Shown: in pieces, positions 1 to 10,459 of the stretch
Position numbering within the stretch: the stretch's first letter is position 1
How the letters are laid out: each line of letters starts with the position of its first letter
Source: Zea mays
Taxonomy: Eukaryota > Streptophyta > Magnoliopsida > Poales > Poaceae
DNA: 64,000 nucleotides
Reading direction: 5' to 3'
Assembly: GCF_902167145.1 (NCBI RefSeq)
Contig: NC_050104.1
Location: 7,400,001 to 7,464,000, forward strand
Notes under the pieces: generated by a model
Database searches by the model: none
What the model was told of the DNA's origin: nothing
Seen by the model: only the letters and a program-made list of their open reading frames with translations
Made by a program: the position numbers and the translations under genes

Positions 1-2217
1 CAACTCCGTAGGAGTTGGTACCTTTCAGCCATCGTTCGGCTTCAAGGATTTTCATCACACAGCCCGGTTGCTCCCCTCCGCTGGTGGTCACCCGAGACAG
101 TGACCACCAGCTCCTGGGTGGGGAGGAGCAAGCCGGGCTGCGATCTTGGTCCCACCCTCAGCTTCAAGGATGTTCATCATCCTCGCTGGGGTGGGTGCCG
201 GGCTGAGCCGGCGCTCTACCTCCCGCGCGGGTTCGTGGGTCATCCTCTCCCGCGGCATTCGAGGGAGAGGGCGCTCACTGGCCCTGCGGGCGGCCCGAAC
301 TTCGACAACGCGGGGCTGGTCGACGGCAGGCGTCGTCACCTCCAGCGTGTCGAGTTCGTCGGCTTGGCTCCCGGCGGCCCCTTCTGCCGGAGGGCGGCTG
401 CCGCGCCGTGTACACGGGAGGACCACCCTAGATGTCGCGCGCTGCTAGGGCGGCGTTCGTGTTCTGGGGTGGTCCTGCCTTTGCACCGGGACGGCGCCTT
501 CACGCGGAGGCCGGTGCCCCACTCGTCCGGGAGGATTTGAGTGGGGATCTACCGGAGGGCTGATGGCCCCTGCCGTCGGTGCCGAGGCGGAGGCGGCTCG
601 AGAAGTCCCTGTCGCCGACGGGATCACCGCCACCATCCGCGCTTCGGGCCTCCGGCTCTTTGTACTTGTCCTCGCCCCTCGAGCGTCGTCGTGGGTGGGG
701 GCAAGCTCGCAGCAGCGCCCACCCTGAGGCCTGCGCTGCTGCAGCTCGGCCATCCGGAGCGGGGGCCGTTGTCGCCGTAGTCGGAGCGGGCGGCGGCGAG
801 CCGCTCGTCAGTCTTCTGTTGCTCCGCAGGCCCACCCCTATCGAGTGGGGCGGTTCGTACCTGCGGAGGGGGGAACCGGAGTTCCGTTTGTAATGGCACT
901 TCGAATGCCGGTGTTTTTTGTTCATTACGGCTTTCGGGGCCTGAACATGTATGTAATTACGGCGCGGAGCCGTGTTTTTTCCTCATTTTTGAGCACTAAG
1001 ACTCGTCTGTTGATTATCTGAACCGCTTCACCAAGCATGAGTCGCCCCGTGTCAAGGTGACGAGTGAGGTATCCGTATCCCGGAGGCGTAGGAGTCCCTC
1101 GGCTCGGTCGGCCTTGCTGTCCGAGGCTCCTCTAGCTTAGTTAAAGGGACCCCTCGGCCGCTCTTCGATGAGCCGAGGCCAGGGGTAGCGATATCAGTAT
1201 GAACAGAGGCGGAGTCGGCTCGAAAATGAAACCTGGTTGGCCAGAGCCTAGCCGGGTTGTCCGTTGGCGGGACCGACGTCGGAGTTGATCAGCCGAGGCC
1301 TCAGGTCGGGCTGGCGCCCTTGGGAGATGGTCGGCCGAGGCCCCAGGGGTGACCGGCTGAGCCGCCTGCTCGGGCCGGATTCCCGGAGAAGTCTCTGGCA
1401 GCGATTGCCCGGGCGTGGTGATGACGTCGTCCTTCGGAGCGGAGATCCTCGGACCGTGTCGCCGTCCGAGGCCAGGTCGGGCCTCGCCGAAGGTGTCGTC
1501 GATGCGGAGGGTGTTGCTGCCCCCTTCCAGCGTCAAGACCCGAGCCTGCAGGGTCAGAGTGTCTTATAGCGTGTGCCTTCTGCAGCCGCCGAGGCCAGAA
1601 TACACGCCCTCGCTGTGTTGTAAAGCTGCGTCTCCTTTCCTCTTGTTTCGAGTATCTAGACTTTTTGTCGGTAACAGGGATGTTTGTGTGAGTGGGAGTT
1701 GCTTCTCGCGGAAGGTGATGAGTGAGGTATCCGTATCCCGGAGGCGTGGGAGTCCCTCGGCTCGGTCGGCCTTGCCGCTTACGCGTACTTTCACCCGTCC
1801 ATGAGGCCCTGCCACCGACTCAGTCGAGAAGGCTCGAAGGATTGCTTCGGCAGAAGAACTTCCGAACATGAAGACTTGTTCGGTCCACGGAATCACTTTA
1901 TCCGAACGCGAGTTACTTATCGCAGAAGGTGATGAGTGAGGTATCCGTATCCCGGAGGCGTAGGAGTCCCTCGGCTCGGTCAGCCTTGGCTGCTTATGTG
2001 TACTCCGTCGTTTTCAGGATCCACTTTTCGAAGTAGTCAAAAAGCACGAAAGATATTCTGGCAGAAGAGACCTTTTTTCGAGGAAAATTTCGACACAGAG
2101 GGGGTTCCCCCCTTTTAGCCCCCGAGGGAGGGTCGGGCTTTGCCGAGGCGAGGCCGACCCTTCCTTGATGACTAAACTTTGCGTGGGTGCGAGGTATGTG
2201 AACGACTTGAAAACATC
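1..2217 (-). other. 3' noncoding region of the gypsy element
   Basis: About 2.2 kb between the integrase stop and the missing 3' LTR. It is GC-rich with only short broken ORFs on both strands, so I see no gene. It contains three spaced direct repeats (listed separately). A purine-rich minus-strand tract lies opposite the pyrimidines near 2103-2118. Long untranslated 3' regions are common in Tat-lineage elements. Confidence 0.7.
1057..1990. repeat. Three dispersed ~60-bp direct repeats in gypsy 3' region
   Basis: A block beginning GAGTGAGGTATCCGTATC and continuing through GAGTCCCTCGGCTCGGTC occurs near 1060-1120, 1716-1775 and 1929-1990 with only a few differences. The second and third copies are also preceded by a similar CGCAGAAGGTGATGA-type lead, so the repeated unit there is longer, about 210 bp. 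The blocks are noncoding in both directions. Confidence 0.8.
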
Positions 2218-3558
2218 TTAAGGGTAGAAGCGACGTAGCTGTTGGATGTTCCAAGTGTTGCCGTAGACCTCGCCTTGACTGTTGGCCAGCTTGTACGTTC
2301 CGGGCTTCAAAACTTTGGCGATGACGAATGGCCCCTCCCAGGGGGGCGTGAGCTTGTGCCTCCCTCGGGCGTCTTGCCGCAGCCGAAGCACCAGGTCGCC
2401 CACCTGGAGGTCTCGGGGTCGGACCCCTCGGGCGTGGTAGCGCCGCAGGGACTGCTGATACCGCGCCGAGTGTAGTAAGGCCTTGTCCCGAGCCTCTTCC
2501 AGCTGGTCCAGTGAGTCTTCTCGGCTAGCTTGGTTGCTTTGATCGTCGTAGGCCCTTGTCCTCGGGGAGCCATATTCCAGGTCAGTGGGCAAGACGGCCT
2601 CGGCCCCGTAGACCAGGAAGAACGACGTGAAACCCGTGGCTCGGCTTGGCGTCGTCCTCAGGCTCCAGACCACCGAGGGGAGTTCCTTCATCCATCGCTT
2701 GCCGAACTTGTTGAGGTCGTTGTAAATCCGAGGCTTGAGCCCTTGTAGAATCATGCCGTTGGCACGCTCTACTTGCCCATTCGACATGGGATGAGCTACG
2801 GCGGCCCAGTCCACCCGGATGTGGTGATCCTCGCAGAAGTCCAAGAACTTTCTGCCGGTGAACTGGGTGCCGTTGTCGGTGATGATGGAGTTCGGGACCC
2901 CGAAGCGATGGATGACGTTGGTGAAGAACGTCACCGCCTGCTCGGACCTGATGCTATTCAGAGGTCGGACCTCGACCCACTTGGAGAATTTGTCGATGGC
3001 GACCAGCAGGTGCGTGTAGCCCCCGGGCGCCTTCTGCAAAGGGCCGACGAGGTCCAGACCCCACACAGCGAAGGGCCAGGTGATGGGTATCGTCTGCAGA
3101 GCCTGAGCGGGCAGGTGGGTCTGCTTCGCATAGAATTGACACCCTTCGCAGGTGCGGACAATTCTAGTGGCGTCAGCCACCGCCGTTGGCCAGTAGAAGC
3201 CTTGCCGGAAAGCATTCCCGACGAGGGCTCGGGGCGCTGCGTGATGGCCGCAAGCCCCCGAGTGTATCTCTTGCAGGAGTTCCTGACCTTCGGCGATGGA
3301 GATGCATCGCTGGAGGATGCCCGAGGGACTGCGGTGGTAGAGCTCCTTCTCATCGCCCAGCAGGACGAACGACTTGGCGCGTCGCGCTATCCGCCGAGCC
3401 TCGGCTCGGTCGAGGGGCAGCTCTCCTTGGCGGAGATATTGCAGGTACGGGGTCTGCCAATTTCGATCAGGCATGGCCCCGCTTCGCTCCTCCTCGATGC
3501 GCAATGCCTCGCCCTCGGAGACCGAGGGTACCTCGGGTTGAGCTGAGGGTGCCTCGGG
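2218..3558 (-). pseudogene. Gypsy integrase region of the polyprotein
   Basis: The C-terminal part of the gag-pol polyprotein, open from an in-frame TAG at 3559-3561 to a natural stop at 2218. A zinc-binding HHCC region (HSGACGHH ... CEGCQF) precedes the catalytic core, with Asp in WGLDLVG, Asp in ITDNGTQF and Glu in GQVERANG. It ends with a beta-rich DNA-binding tail (GDLVLRL ... WEGPF). The three catalytic residues are present. The segment shares the reading frame of the RT region, so it is the same polyprotein interrupted by one nonsense codon rather than a separate gene. The role in a working element would be insertion of the cDNA into host chromatin. Confidence 0.88.
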
Positions 3559-5466
3559 CTATGCCGAGGGTACCTCGGGCTCGGGAGGGTCGTCGATCTT
3601 GACGGAGGGCTGATGTAGATCCCGGGAGAAGACGTCCGGGGGAACCGTTGTTCGCCCCGAGGCTATTTTTGCCAGCTCGTCCGCAGTATCGTTGTAGCGC
3701 CGAGCGATGTGGTTAAACTTGAGCCCGTAGAACTTGTCTTCCAGGCGCCGAACCTCATCGCAGTAGGCCTCCATCTTCGAGTCGCGGCAGTGGGAGTTCT
3801 TCATGACTTGGTCGATGACGAGCTGCGAGTCGCCGCGAGCGTCGAGGCGTCGGACCCCTAGCTCGATGGCGATTCGCAATCCGTTGATCAGAGCTTCGTA
3901 CTCAGCCACATTGTTGGACGCCGGGAAATGGAGGCGTAGAACATAGCGTAGGTGTTTTCCGAGGGGTGAGACGAAGAGTAGGCCCGCGCCGGCTCCCGTC
4001 TTCATCAACGACCCGTCGAAAAACATGGTCCAGAGCTCCGGTTGGATCGGAGCCGTTTGTAGCTGGGTGTCGACCCATTCGGCTACGAAGTCCGCCAAGA
4101 CCTGGGACTTGATGGCCTTCCGAGGCGCGAACGAGATGGTCTCGCCCATGATTTCCACCGCCCACTTCGCAATCCTGCCCGAGGCCTCTCGGCACTGAAT
4201 GATCTCCCCTAGGGGGAAGGATGACACCACAGTTACCGGGTGAGACTCGAAGTAGTGTCGCAACTTCCGCCTCGTCAGGATCACTGCATACAGCAGCTTC
4301 TGAACTTGTGGGTAGCGGATCTTGGTTTCGGACAGTACCTCGCTGACGAAGTAAACCGGCCTCTGAACGGGCAATGCATGCCCCTCTTCTTGCCTCTGGA
4401 CCACAATCGCGGCGCTAACCACCTGAGTGGTCGCGGCGGCGTAGACCAAGAGGGCTTCTCCATCGGCTGGGGGCACCAAGATAGGCGCCTTGGTGAGGAG
4501 CGCCTTCAGGTCCCCGAGAGCTTCCTCGGCCTCAGGGGTCCAAGTGAAGCACTCGGTCTTCCTTAAGAGGCAGTACAGAGGCAGGCCTCTTTCGCCGAGG
4601 CGCGAGATGAAACGGCTCAGGGCCGCGAGACATCCCATGACCCTCTGTACACCTTTTAAGTCCTTGATGGGCCCCATGCTGGTGATGGCTGCGATCTTCT
4701 TCGGGTTGGCTTCGATGCCCCGCTCGGAGACGATGAACCCCAAGAGCATGCCTCGGGGCACCCCGAAGACACACTTCTCGGGATTGAGCTTGACGCCTTT
4801 TGCCTTGAGACACCGGAATGTCACTTCAAGGTCGGAGAGGAGGTCGGAAGCTTTCCTTGTCTTGACTACGATGTCATCGACGTAGGCCTCGACTGTGCGA
4901 CCGATGTGTTCGCCGAACACATGGTTCATGCACCGCTGGTACGTCGCACCCGCGTTCCTCAAACCGAACGACATGGTGACATAGCAGTACATGCCGAAGG
5001 GCGTGATGAAAGAAGTCGCGAGCTGGTCGGACTCTTTCATCCTGATTTGATGATACCCTGAGTAGGCATCGAGGAAAGACAGGGTTTCGCACCCAGCAGT
5101 GGAATCCACGATTTGATCGATGCGAGGCAGAGGGTAGGGAACCTTCGGACATGCTTTGTTGAGACCAGTGTAGTCTACACACATCCGCCATTTCCCCCCT
5201 TTCTTTCTCACAAGCACCGGGTTGGCGAGCCATTCGGGATGGAATACCTCTTTGATGAACCCGGCTGCCATTAGCTTGTGGATCTCCTCGCTTATCGCTC
5301 TGCGCTTCTCCTCGTCGAATCGGCGCAGAGGCTGCTTGACCGGTCGGGCTCCGGCCCGAATATCCAGCGAGTGCTCGGCGACATCCCTCGGTATGCTGGG
5401 CATGTCCGAGGGACTCCACGCGAAGACGTCGGCGTTCGCGCGGAGAAAGTCGACGAGCACTGCTTC
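3559..5466 (-). pseudogene. Gypsy reverse transcriptase and RNase H region
   Basis: An open segment of 633 codons. RT motifs are visible: [17 protein letters not shown] around residue 81, [11 protein letters not shown] around 129, and YVDD at about 193-196. Around residues 335-415 is a degenerate classical RNase H (LLVYAAATT where an Asp is expected). A second RNase H-like domain begins at FFDGS (about 480) with Glu in VAEYEAL and Asp in GDSQLV. Tat-lineage elements are reported to have gained such a second, archaeal-type RNase H, and this matches. The segment is bounded on both sides by in-frame TAG codons that look like CAG-to-TAG changes. Confidence 0.88.
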
Positions 5467-7245
5467 CTATTTGGGCTCGAGCCCGGAACCGATCCGGATC
5501 TGCTTGGAGGCGTCGCCACTGGGGTCGAGGGGGACGGTCTTAGCCGTCTCCACTGGCTCGAAGTTGCCGGCATGGCGCTTCACGTCTGGCACCTCTTTGG
5601 AGAGGCTCTCCAGGTCGGCGATGAGGGCCTCGGACTCGGCAAGGGCCTCGGCGTACTCCACGCACTCCACGTCGCATTCGAACGCGTGTTTGTACGTGGG
5701 GCCGACGGTGATGACCCCGTTGGGGCCCGGCATCTTGAGCTTCAGGTAGGTGTAGTTGGGGACGGCCATGAACTTCGCGTAGCATGGCCTCCCCAGCACC
5801 GCGTGGTAGGTTCCTCGGAACCCGACCACCTCGAACGTCAGAGTCTCCCTTCGGAAGTTGGAGGGTGTTCCGAAACAGACAGGGAGGTCGAGTCGTCCGA
5901 GGGGCTGGACGCGCTTCCCGGGAATGATCCCGTGAAAGGGCGCAGCGCCTGCTCGGACGGAGGACAGATCGACGCGCAGGAGCCCGAGGGTCTCGGCGTA
6001 GATGATGTTGAGGCTGCTGCCCCCGTCCATAAGGACCTTGGTGAGCCTGACGTCACCGATGACAGGGTCGACGACGAGCGGGTATTTCCCCGGGCTCGGC
6101 ACGTGGTCGGGGTGATCAGCTTGGTTGAAGGTGATGGGCTTGTCGGACCAGTCTAGGTAGGCTGGCGCCGCCACCTTCACCGAGCAGACCTCCCGGCACT
6201 CTTGCTTGCGATGCCGAGCCGAGGCATTCGCCGCGTGCCCGCCGTAGACCATGAAGCAGTCGCGGACCTCGGGGAACTCTCCTGCTTGGTGATCTTCCTT
6301 CTTGTCGTCGTCGCGGGCCCTGCCACCCTCCGCGGGTGGCCCGGCCCTGTGGAAGTTGCGCCGAAGCATGACGCACTCCTCAAGGGTGTGCTTGACGGGC
6401 CCCTGATGATAGGGGCACGGCTCCTTGAGCATCTTGTCAAAGAGGTTGGCACCTCCGGGGGGCTTCCGAGGGTTCTTGTACTCGGCGGCGGCGACAAGGT
6501 CCGCGTCGGCGGCGTCGCGTTTCGCTTGCGACTTCTTCTTGCCTTTCTTCTTGGCGCCGCACGGAGTAGGCGCCTCGGGAGCATCTTCCGACGGGCGGCC
6601 CTGGGGCTGCTTGTCCTTTCGGAAGATAGCCTCGACCGCCTCCTGGCCAGAGGCGAACTTGGTGGCGATGTCCATCAGCTCGCTCGCCCTGGTGGGGGTC
6701 TTGCGACCCAACTTGCTCACCAGGTCGCGGCAGGTGGTGCCGGCAAGGAACGCGCCGATGACATCTGAGTCGGTGATGTTGGGCAGCTCGGTGCGCTGCT
6801 TCGAGAATCGCCGGATGTAGTCCCGAAGAGACTCTCCCGGCTGCTGTCGGCAGCTTCAGAGGTCCCAGGAATTCCCAGGGCGCACATACGTGCCCTGGAA
6901 ATTTCCGGCGAAGGCTTGGACCAGGTCATCCCAGTTGGAGATCTGCCCCGGAGGCAAGTGCTCCAACCAGGCGCGAGCGGTGTCGGAGAGGAACAGGGGG
7001 AGGTTGCGGATGATGAGGTTGTCGTCGTCTGTTCCACCCAGTTGGCAGGCCAGGCGGTAGTCCGCGAGCCACAATTCCGGCCGCGTTTCCCCCGAGTACT
7101 TTGTGATAGTAGTCGGGGGTCGGAAACGGGTCGGGAACGGTGCCCGCCGGATGGCCCGGCTGAAGGCCTGCGGACCGGGTGGTTCGGGCGAGGGACTCCG
7201 ATCCTCCCCGCTGTCGTAGCGTCCCCCAAGCCTGGGGTGATAGCC
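5467..7245 (-). pseudogene. Gypsy gag core and aspartic protease region
   Basis: One reading frame from 7245 to a TAG at 5467-5469, broken by a TGA near 6856. The right part holds the gag capsid-like segment (ELWLADYRLACQLGG, FLSDTARAWLEHLPPGQ). Then follow lysine-rich sequence, a zinc-knuckle-like stretch (CPYHQGPVKHTLEECVML) and the protease active site MDGGSSLN near 6027. The TGA lies in GNSWDL-stop-SCRQQ, where related elements have Arg (CGA), so it is most simply a CGA-to-TGA change. Both halves and the neighbouring segments keep a single frame. Confidence 0.82.
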
Positions 7246-8715
7246 TCAGCGCACCCTCTCGTCGAGGCGGGCTCGACGGTCGCGGTGATGGCGCTCGTTG
7301 CCGAGGTGGCCCGGGGCCGCAGGCGCGGTGTTGAGCGTGCGCCCGGTGTAGACCGAGGCTTCCCGCATGAATCGGGAGGTCGCGGCATGAGGTTCCGAGG
7401 GGTATCCTTGCCTTCGGGAGGCAGTGCTCTCGGGCCGTCGGACCGCGGCGCCTTCCAGGAGATTTTTGAGTTCTCCCTGGATTCGTCGACCCTCGGTGGT
7501 GGATGGCTCCGGCATCGCGCGGAGGAGCATCGCTACTGTGGCCAGGTTCTGACCGACCCCACTGGATGTAGGTGGTGGCCTGACCCTGACGACATCGGCG
7601 ACGCGGTGCTGGAGACCCTGGGGCAGGTGACGTATTTCTCCGGCCAGGGGTTGGCCCGCCCATGCCTGCCCGACGTCCCGGTGGATCGGCTCAATCGCTC
7701 CTGCTCCCTCGTCGATCCTGGCCTGCGCCCCGCGGACTTGCTCGAGCTGTGGGTCGTAACCCCCCGCCGGAACGGGGACCACAGCTTGCTCCCGCGGGAT
7801 GTCAGCGCGAGGCACCGGCCCAGGGGGAGCACCGTCCTCCGGCATGCCGAGATGGTTGCCTCCGAAGGGACCCCCTAGATCGACGTGGAAACATTCGTGG
7901 CTTGGGCCGCAGTCCTCGTCGTCGAGGCTGTGGCTACCGTCGGAACAGTCGGAGAGGCAGTAGTCACATGCGGTCATGAAGTTCCGCATGGCACTGGGGT
8001 TGCCAAATCCAGAGAAATCCCAACAGATGTTGGGGTCGTCATCTTCCTCGGACCCAGAGGGCCCGTAGGTCGAGACGTCCGTCAGCCGGTCCCAAGGCGA
8101 CCGCAAGCGAAACCCCAGAGGGTTTGTACTCGCCTCTACAAGGGCGCCCGCCAAAGCGAGATTGCTAGGCGGGTTGAGGCTGAGTATAAATGACGTAGGA
8201 TGGGAATCGGTTGGTACCTTTTGGTCGTCGAGCGGCGATGAAGTCACGTCGAGGACTGACTGCATCGTCGCCTCCGGTACGAGGGCGACGTCCTGCAAGC
8301 TTTTCGCAAGCGCGCTGGCGTCGTCCATTTGCTCGGGATTGGCGTGTCGCGGGGAGACGGCGCTCGCCTTCGTCTCAAACGCGAGGTCGACGCCCAACGC
8401 GCTCCCCGTTGGGGCGGTAGGGACGTCGACTCGCTGGACAGCCGACGAGGCGCGGCCTCCTGCTTGGCCTTGGTTGCCCCGCCTCCTCCTCCGTCGGCGG
8501 GGGAGAGGACGGGGCGAGCTCGAATGTTGTTCTTCCGCCACGCGTGGAAGACGTCGTCGATTCCGCCGCTGGCGGGCGGGCTGTCGGCCGCCATTGTCGT
8601 TGTCGCGCGGCGGTGGAAGGAGTATCATGTCGTAGCTGCTGCCGAGGGACATGAACTCAAGACTCCCGAAATGAAGCACCGTCCCGGGTTGGAGAGGTCG
8701 TTGGAGACTGCCCAT
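7246..8715 (-). pseudogene. Gypsy gag N-terminal region
   Basis: A 489-codon segment starting with ATG at 8715, just inside the 5' LTR and primer-binding site. It has an Arg-rich basic stretch, an acidic low-complexity middle (GPSGSEEDDDPN) and a conserved-looking C-terminal part (ATVAMLLRAMPEPSTTEG). It ends at an in-frame TGA (VR-stop-GYHPR) followed by continuing gag sequence in the same frame, again consistent with CGA-to-TGA. No enzymatic motif is present. This would be the structural N terminus of the polyprotein. Confidence 0.75.
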
Positions 8716-8754
8716 CTGGAGCTTGACGGGAAGCTTTTCGTCAACACGCAGCAG

Positions 8755-8774
8755 GCCCCTACCTGGCGCGCCAA
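8755..8774 (-). other. Gypsy primer-binding site
   Basis: On the minus strand, two bases after the LTR end (...CGACA), the sequence reads TGGCGCGCCAGGTAGGGG. It starts with TGG, as expected for pairing with the CCA end of a tRNA. I cannot name the tRNA with confidence. Confidence 0.7.
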
Positions 8775-8775
8775 C

Positions 8776-10459
8776 TGTCGGCGTTTCGAGACCGGGGGGT
8801 CCCTCAGGCCGACGAGTGAGTGCCGCGTGCCCCAGCCCAGATGGGTCGAGCGCGTGGGCGAGCGTGAAGGGGGGAACGGAGCGAGGCGGCCGGAGACCGG
8901 CGCGAGAGAGGTGGGAATCCCGCGGCCTTCGTGTTCGTCCCGCGCCCAGGTCGGGTGCGCTTGCAGTAGGGGGTTACAAGCGTCCACGCGGGTGAGGGAA
9001 GCGAGCGGCCCCAAGAGAGCGCATGTCCCGTCCTCGTCCCGCGCGGCCAACCCTCTCTAAGAGGGCCCTGGTCCTTCCTTTTATAGACGCAAGGAGAGGA
9101 TCCAGGTGTACAATGGGGGTGTAGCGGAGTGCTACGTGTCTAGCGAGGGAGAGCTAGTGCCCTGAGTACATGCCAATGTGGCAACCGGAGAGATCTTGGA
9201 ACCCAACTAGTGTGACGTCATGGCCGTCGGAGGAGCGGCGGAGCCTGGCGGAGGGACAGCTGTCGGAGCGGTTGTGTCCTTGCTGACGTCCTCCTGCTTC
9301 TGTAAGAGAGCTGAGAGCCGCCGTCGTCACAGGGCATGCGGGGCGCCATCATTGCCTATCTGGTGGAGACAGCCAGATGGGACACCGGTCTTGTTCTCTG
9401 CGGCTCGAGTCAGCTCGGGGTAGGGTGATGATGGCGCTTCCTGTTGATGTGGCTGGCCTGTGCCCTAGGTTGGGCGACGTGGAGGCTCCTCCGAAGCCGA
9501 GGTCGAGTCTATCTTCCATGGCCGAGGCCGAGTCCGAGCCCCTGGGTCGGGCGAGGCGGAGGTCGTCGGCAGAGGCCAGGGCGGTGTCCGAGCCCTGGGT
9601 CGGGCGAAGCGGAGTTCGTCGTCTTCCGGGTCTTAGCCCGAGTCCGAGCCCTAGGTCGGGCGGAGCGGAGTTCGCCGTCTTCCGGGTCTTAGCCCGAGTC
9701 CGAGCCCTGGGTCGGGCGGAGCGGAGTTCGCCGTCTTCCGGGTCTTAGCCTGAGTCCGAGCCCTGGGTCGGGCGGAGCGGAGTTCGCCGTCTTCCGGGTC
9801 TTAGCCCGAGTCCGAGCCCTGGGGTCGGGCGAAGCGGAGTTCGTCGTCTTCCGGGTCTTAGCCCGAGTCCGAGCCCTGGGTCTAGCGGAGCGGAGTACGT
9901 CGTCTTCCGGGGCTGAGCCCGAGTCCGAGCCCTGGGTCGGGCGGAGCGGAGTTCGCCGTCTTCCGGGGCTAAGCCCGAGTCCGAGCCCTAGGTCGGGCGG
10001 AGCTTCCTATGGTGCCTTTGGCAGGGCCTGGCTTCCTGTCAGCATCACTCTGCCAAGTGGCGCTGCAGTCGGAGTGGCGCAGGCGGCGCTGTCCTTCTGT
10101 CAGACCAGTCAGTGGAGCGGCGAAGTGACGGCGGTCACTTCGGCTCTGCCGGAGGGCGCGTGTCAGGATAAAGGTGTCAGGCCACCTTTGCGTTAAATGC
10201 TCCTGCGATTTGGTCGGTCGGTGCGGCGATTTAGTCAGGGTTGCTTCTTAGCGAAGGCAGGGCCTCGGGCGAGCCGGAAATCTTCCGGGGTCGGCTGCCC
10301 TTGTCCGAGGCTAGGCTCGGGCGAGGCGTGATCGAGTCGCTCGAATGGACTGATCCCTGACTTAATCGCACCCATCAGGCCTTTGCAGCTTTATGCTGAT
10401 GGGGGTTACCAGCTGAGAATTAGGAGCCTTGAGGGTACCCCTAATTATGGTCCCCGATA
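8776..10459 (-). repeat. 5' LTR of the gypsy element
   Basis: Begins TGTCGGCGTTTCGAGACC at 8776 beside the primer-binding site. It ends CCCCGATA at 10459, where it cuts into the Ji pol frame. Length is 1684 bp. It is GC-rich and contains a 56-bp tandem array. The terminal TA instead of CA looks like a point change in the LTR end. Confidence 0.85.
9590..10005. repeat. 56-bp tandem repeat array inside the gypsy LTR
   Basis: The phrase GAGTCCGAGCCCTGGGTCGG recurs starting at 9640, 9696, 9752, 9808, 9865, 9921 and 9977, so the period is 56 bp (one interval of 57). Units differ by only a few substitutions. A more diverged GTCCGAGCCC copy precedes the array. The repeats sit in the U3 side of the minus-strand LTR. 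Confidence 0.92.

Larger units (their letters stand above)
1..10459 (-). mobile_element. Ty3/gypsy Tat-type (Huck-like) LTR retrotransposon, 3' end off window
   Basis: A minus-strand gypsy element. From right to left it has a 5' LTR (8776-10459), a primer-binding site, gag, protease, RT, two RNase H-like regions, integrase (stop near 2218) and a long 3' noncoding stretch to the window edge. Integrase lies downstream of RT/RNase H, which is the gypsy order. The second RNase H-like domain behind a degenerate first one points to the Tat lineage. The LTR opening (TGTCGG) and the 1.7-kb LTR fit maize Huck, but the family name is recalled, not searched. The LTR ends CGATA at 10459, where CGACA would be usual, and abuts the RNase H reading frame of the Ji-like element, so this gypsy inserted into Ji. 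The 5 bases beyond the LTR (AACAG, 10460-10464) should recur beyond the missing 3' LTR if they are the target duplication. Confidence 0.88.

Noticed and set aside
2773..3546. 257-codon plus-strand ORF
   Set aside because: Antisense shadow of the gypsy integrase region; no motif and GC-rich codon bias explains it.
5278..6156. 292-codon plus-strand ORF
   Set aside because: Antisense to gypsy protease/RT; the minus strand has the DGGSS and RT motifs.
6916..7878. 320-codon plus-strand ORF
   Set aside because: Antisense to gypsy gag in GC-rich sequence.
9590..10005. CRISPR-like periodic repeat
   Set aside because: Units are contiguous 56-bp tandem copies with no unique spacers, and lie in a plant retrotransposon LTR.
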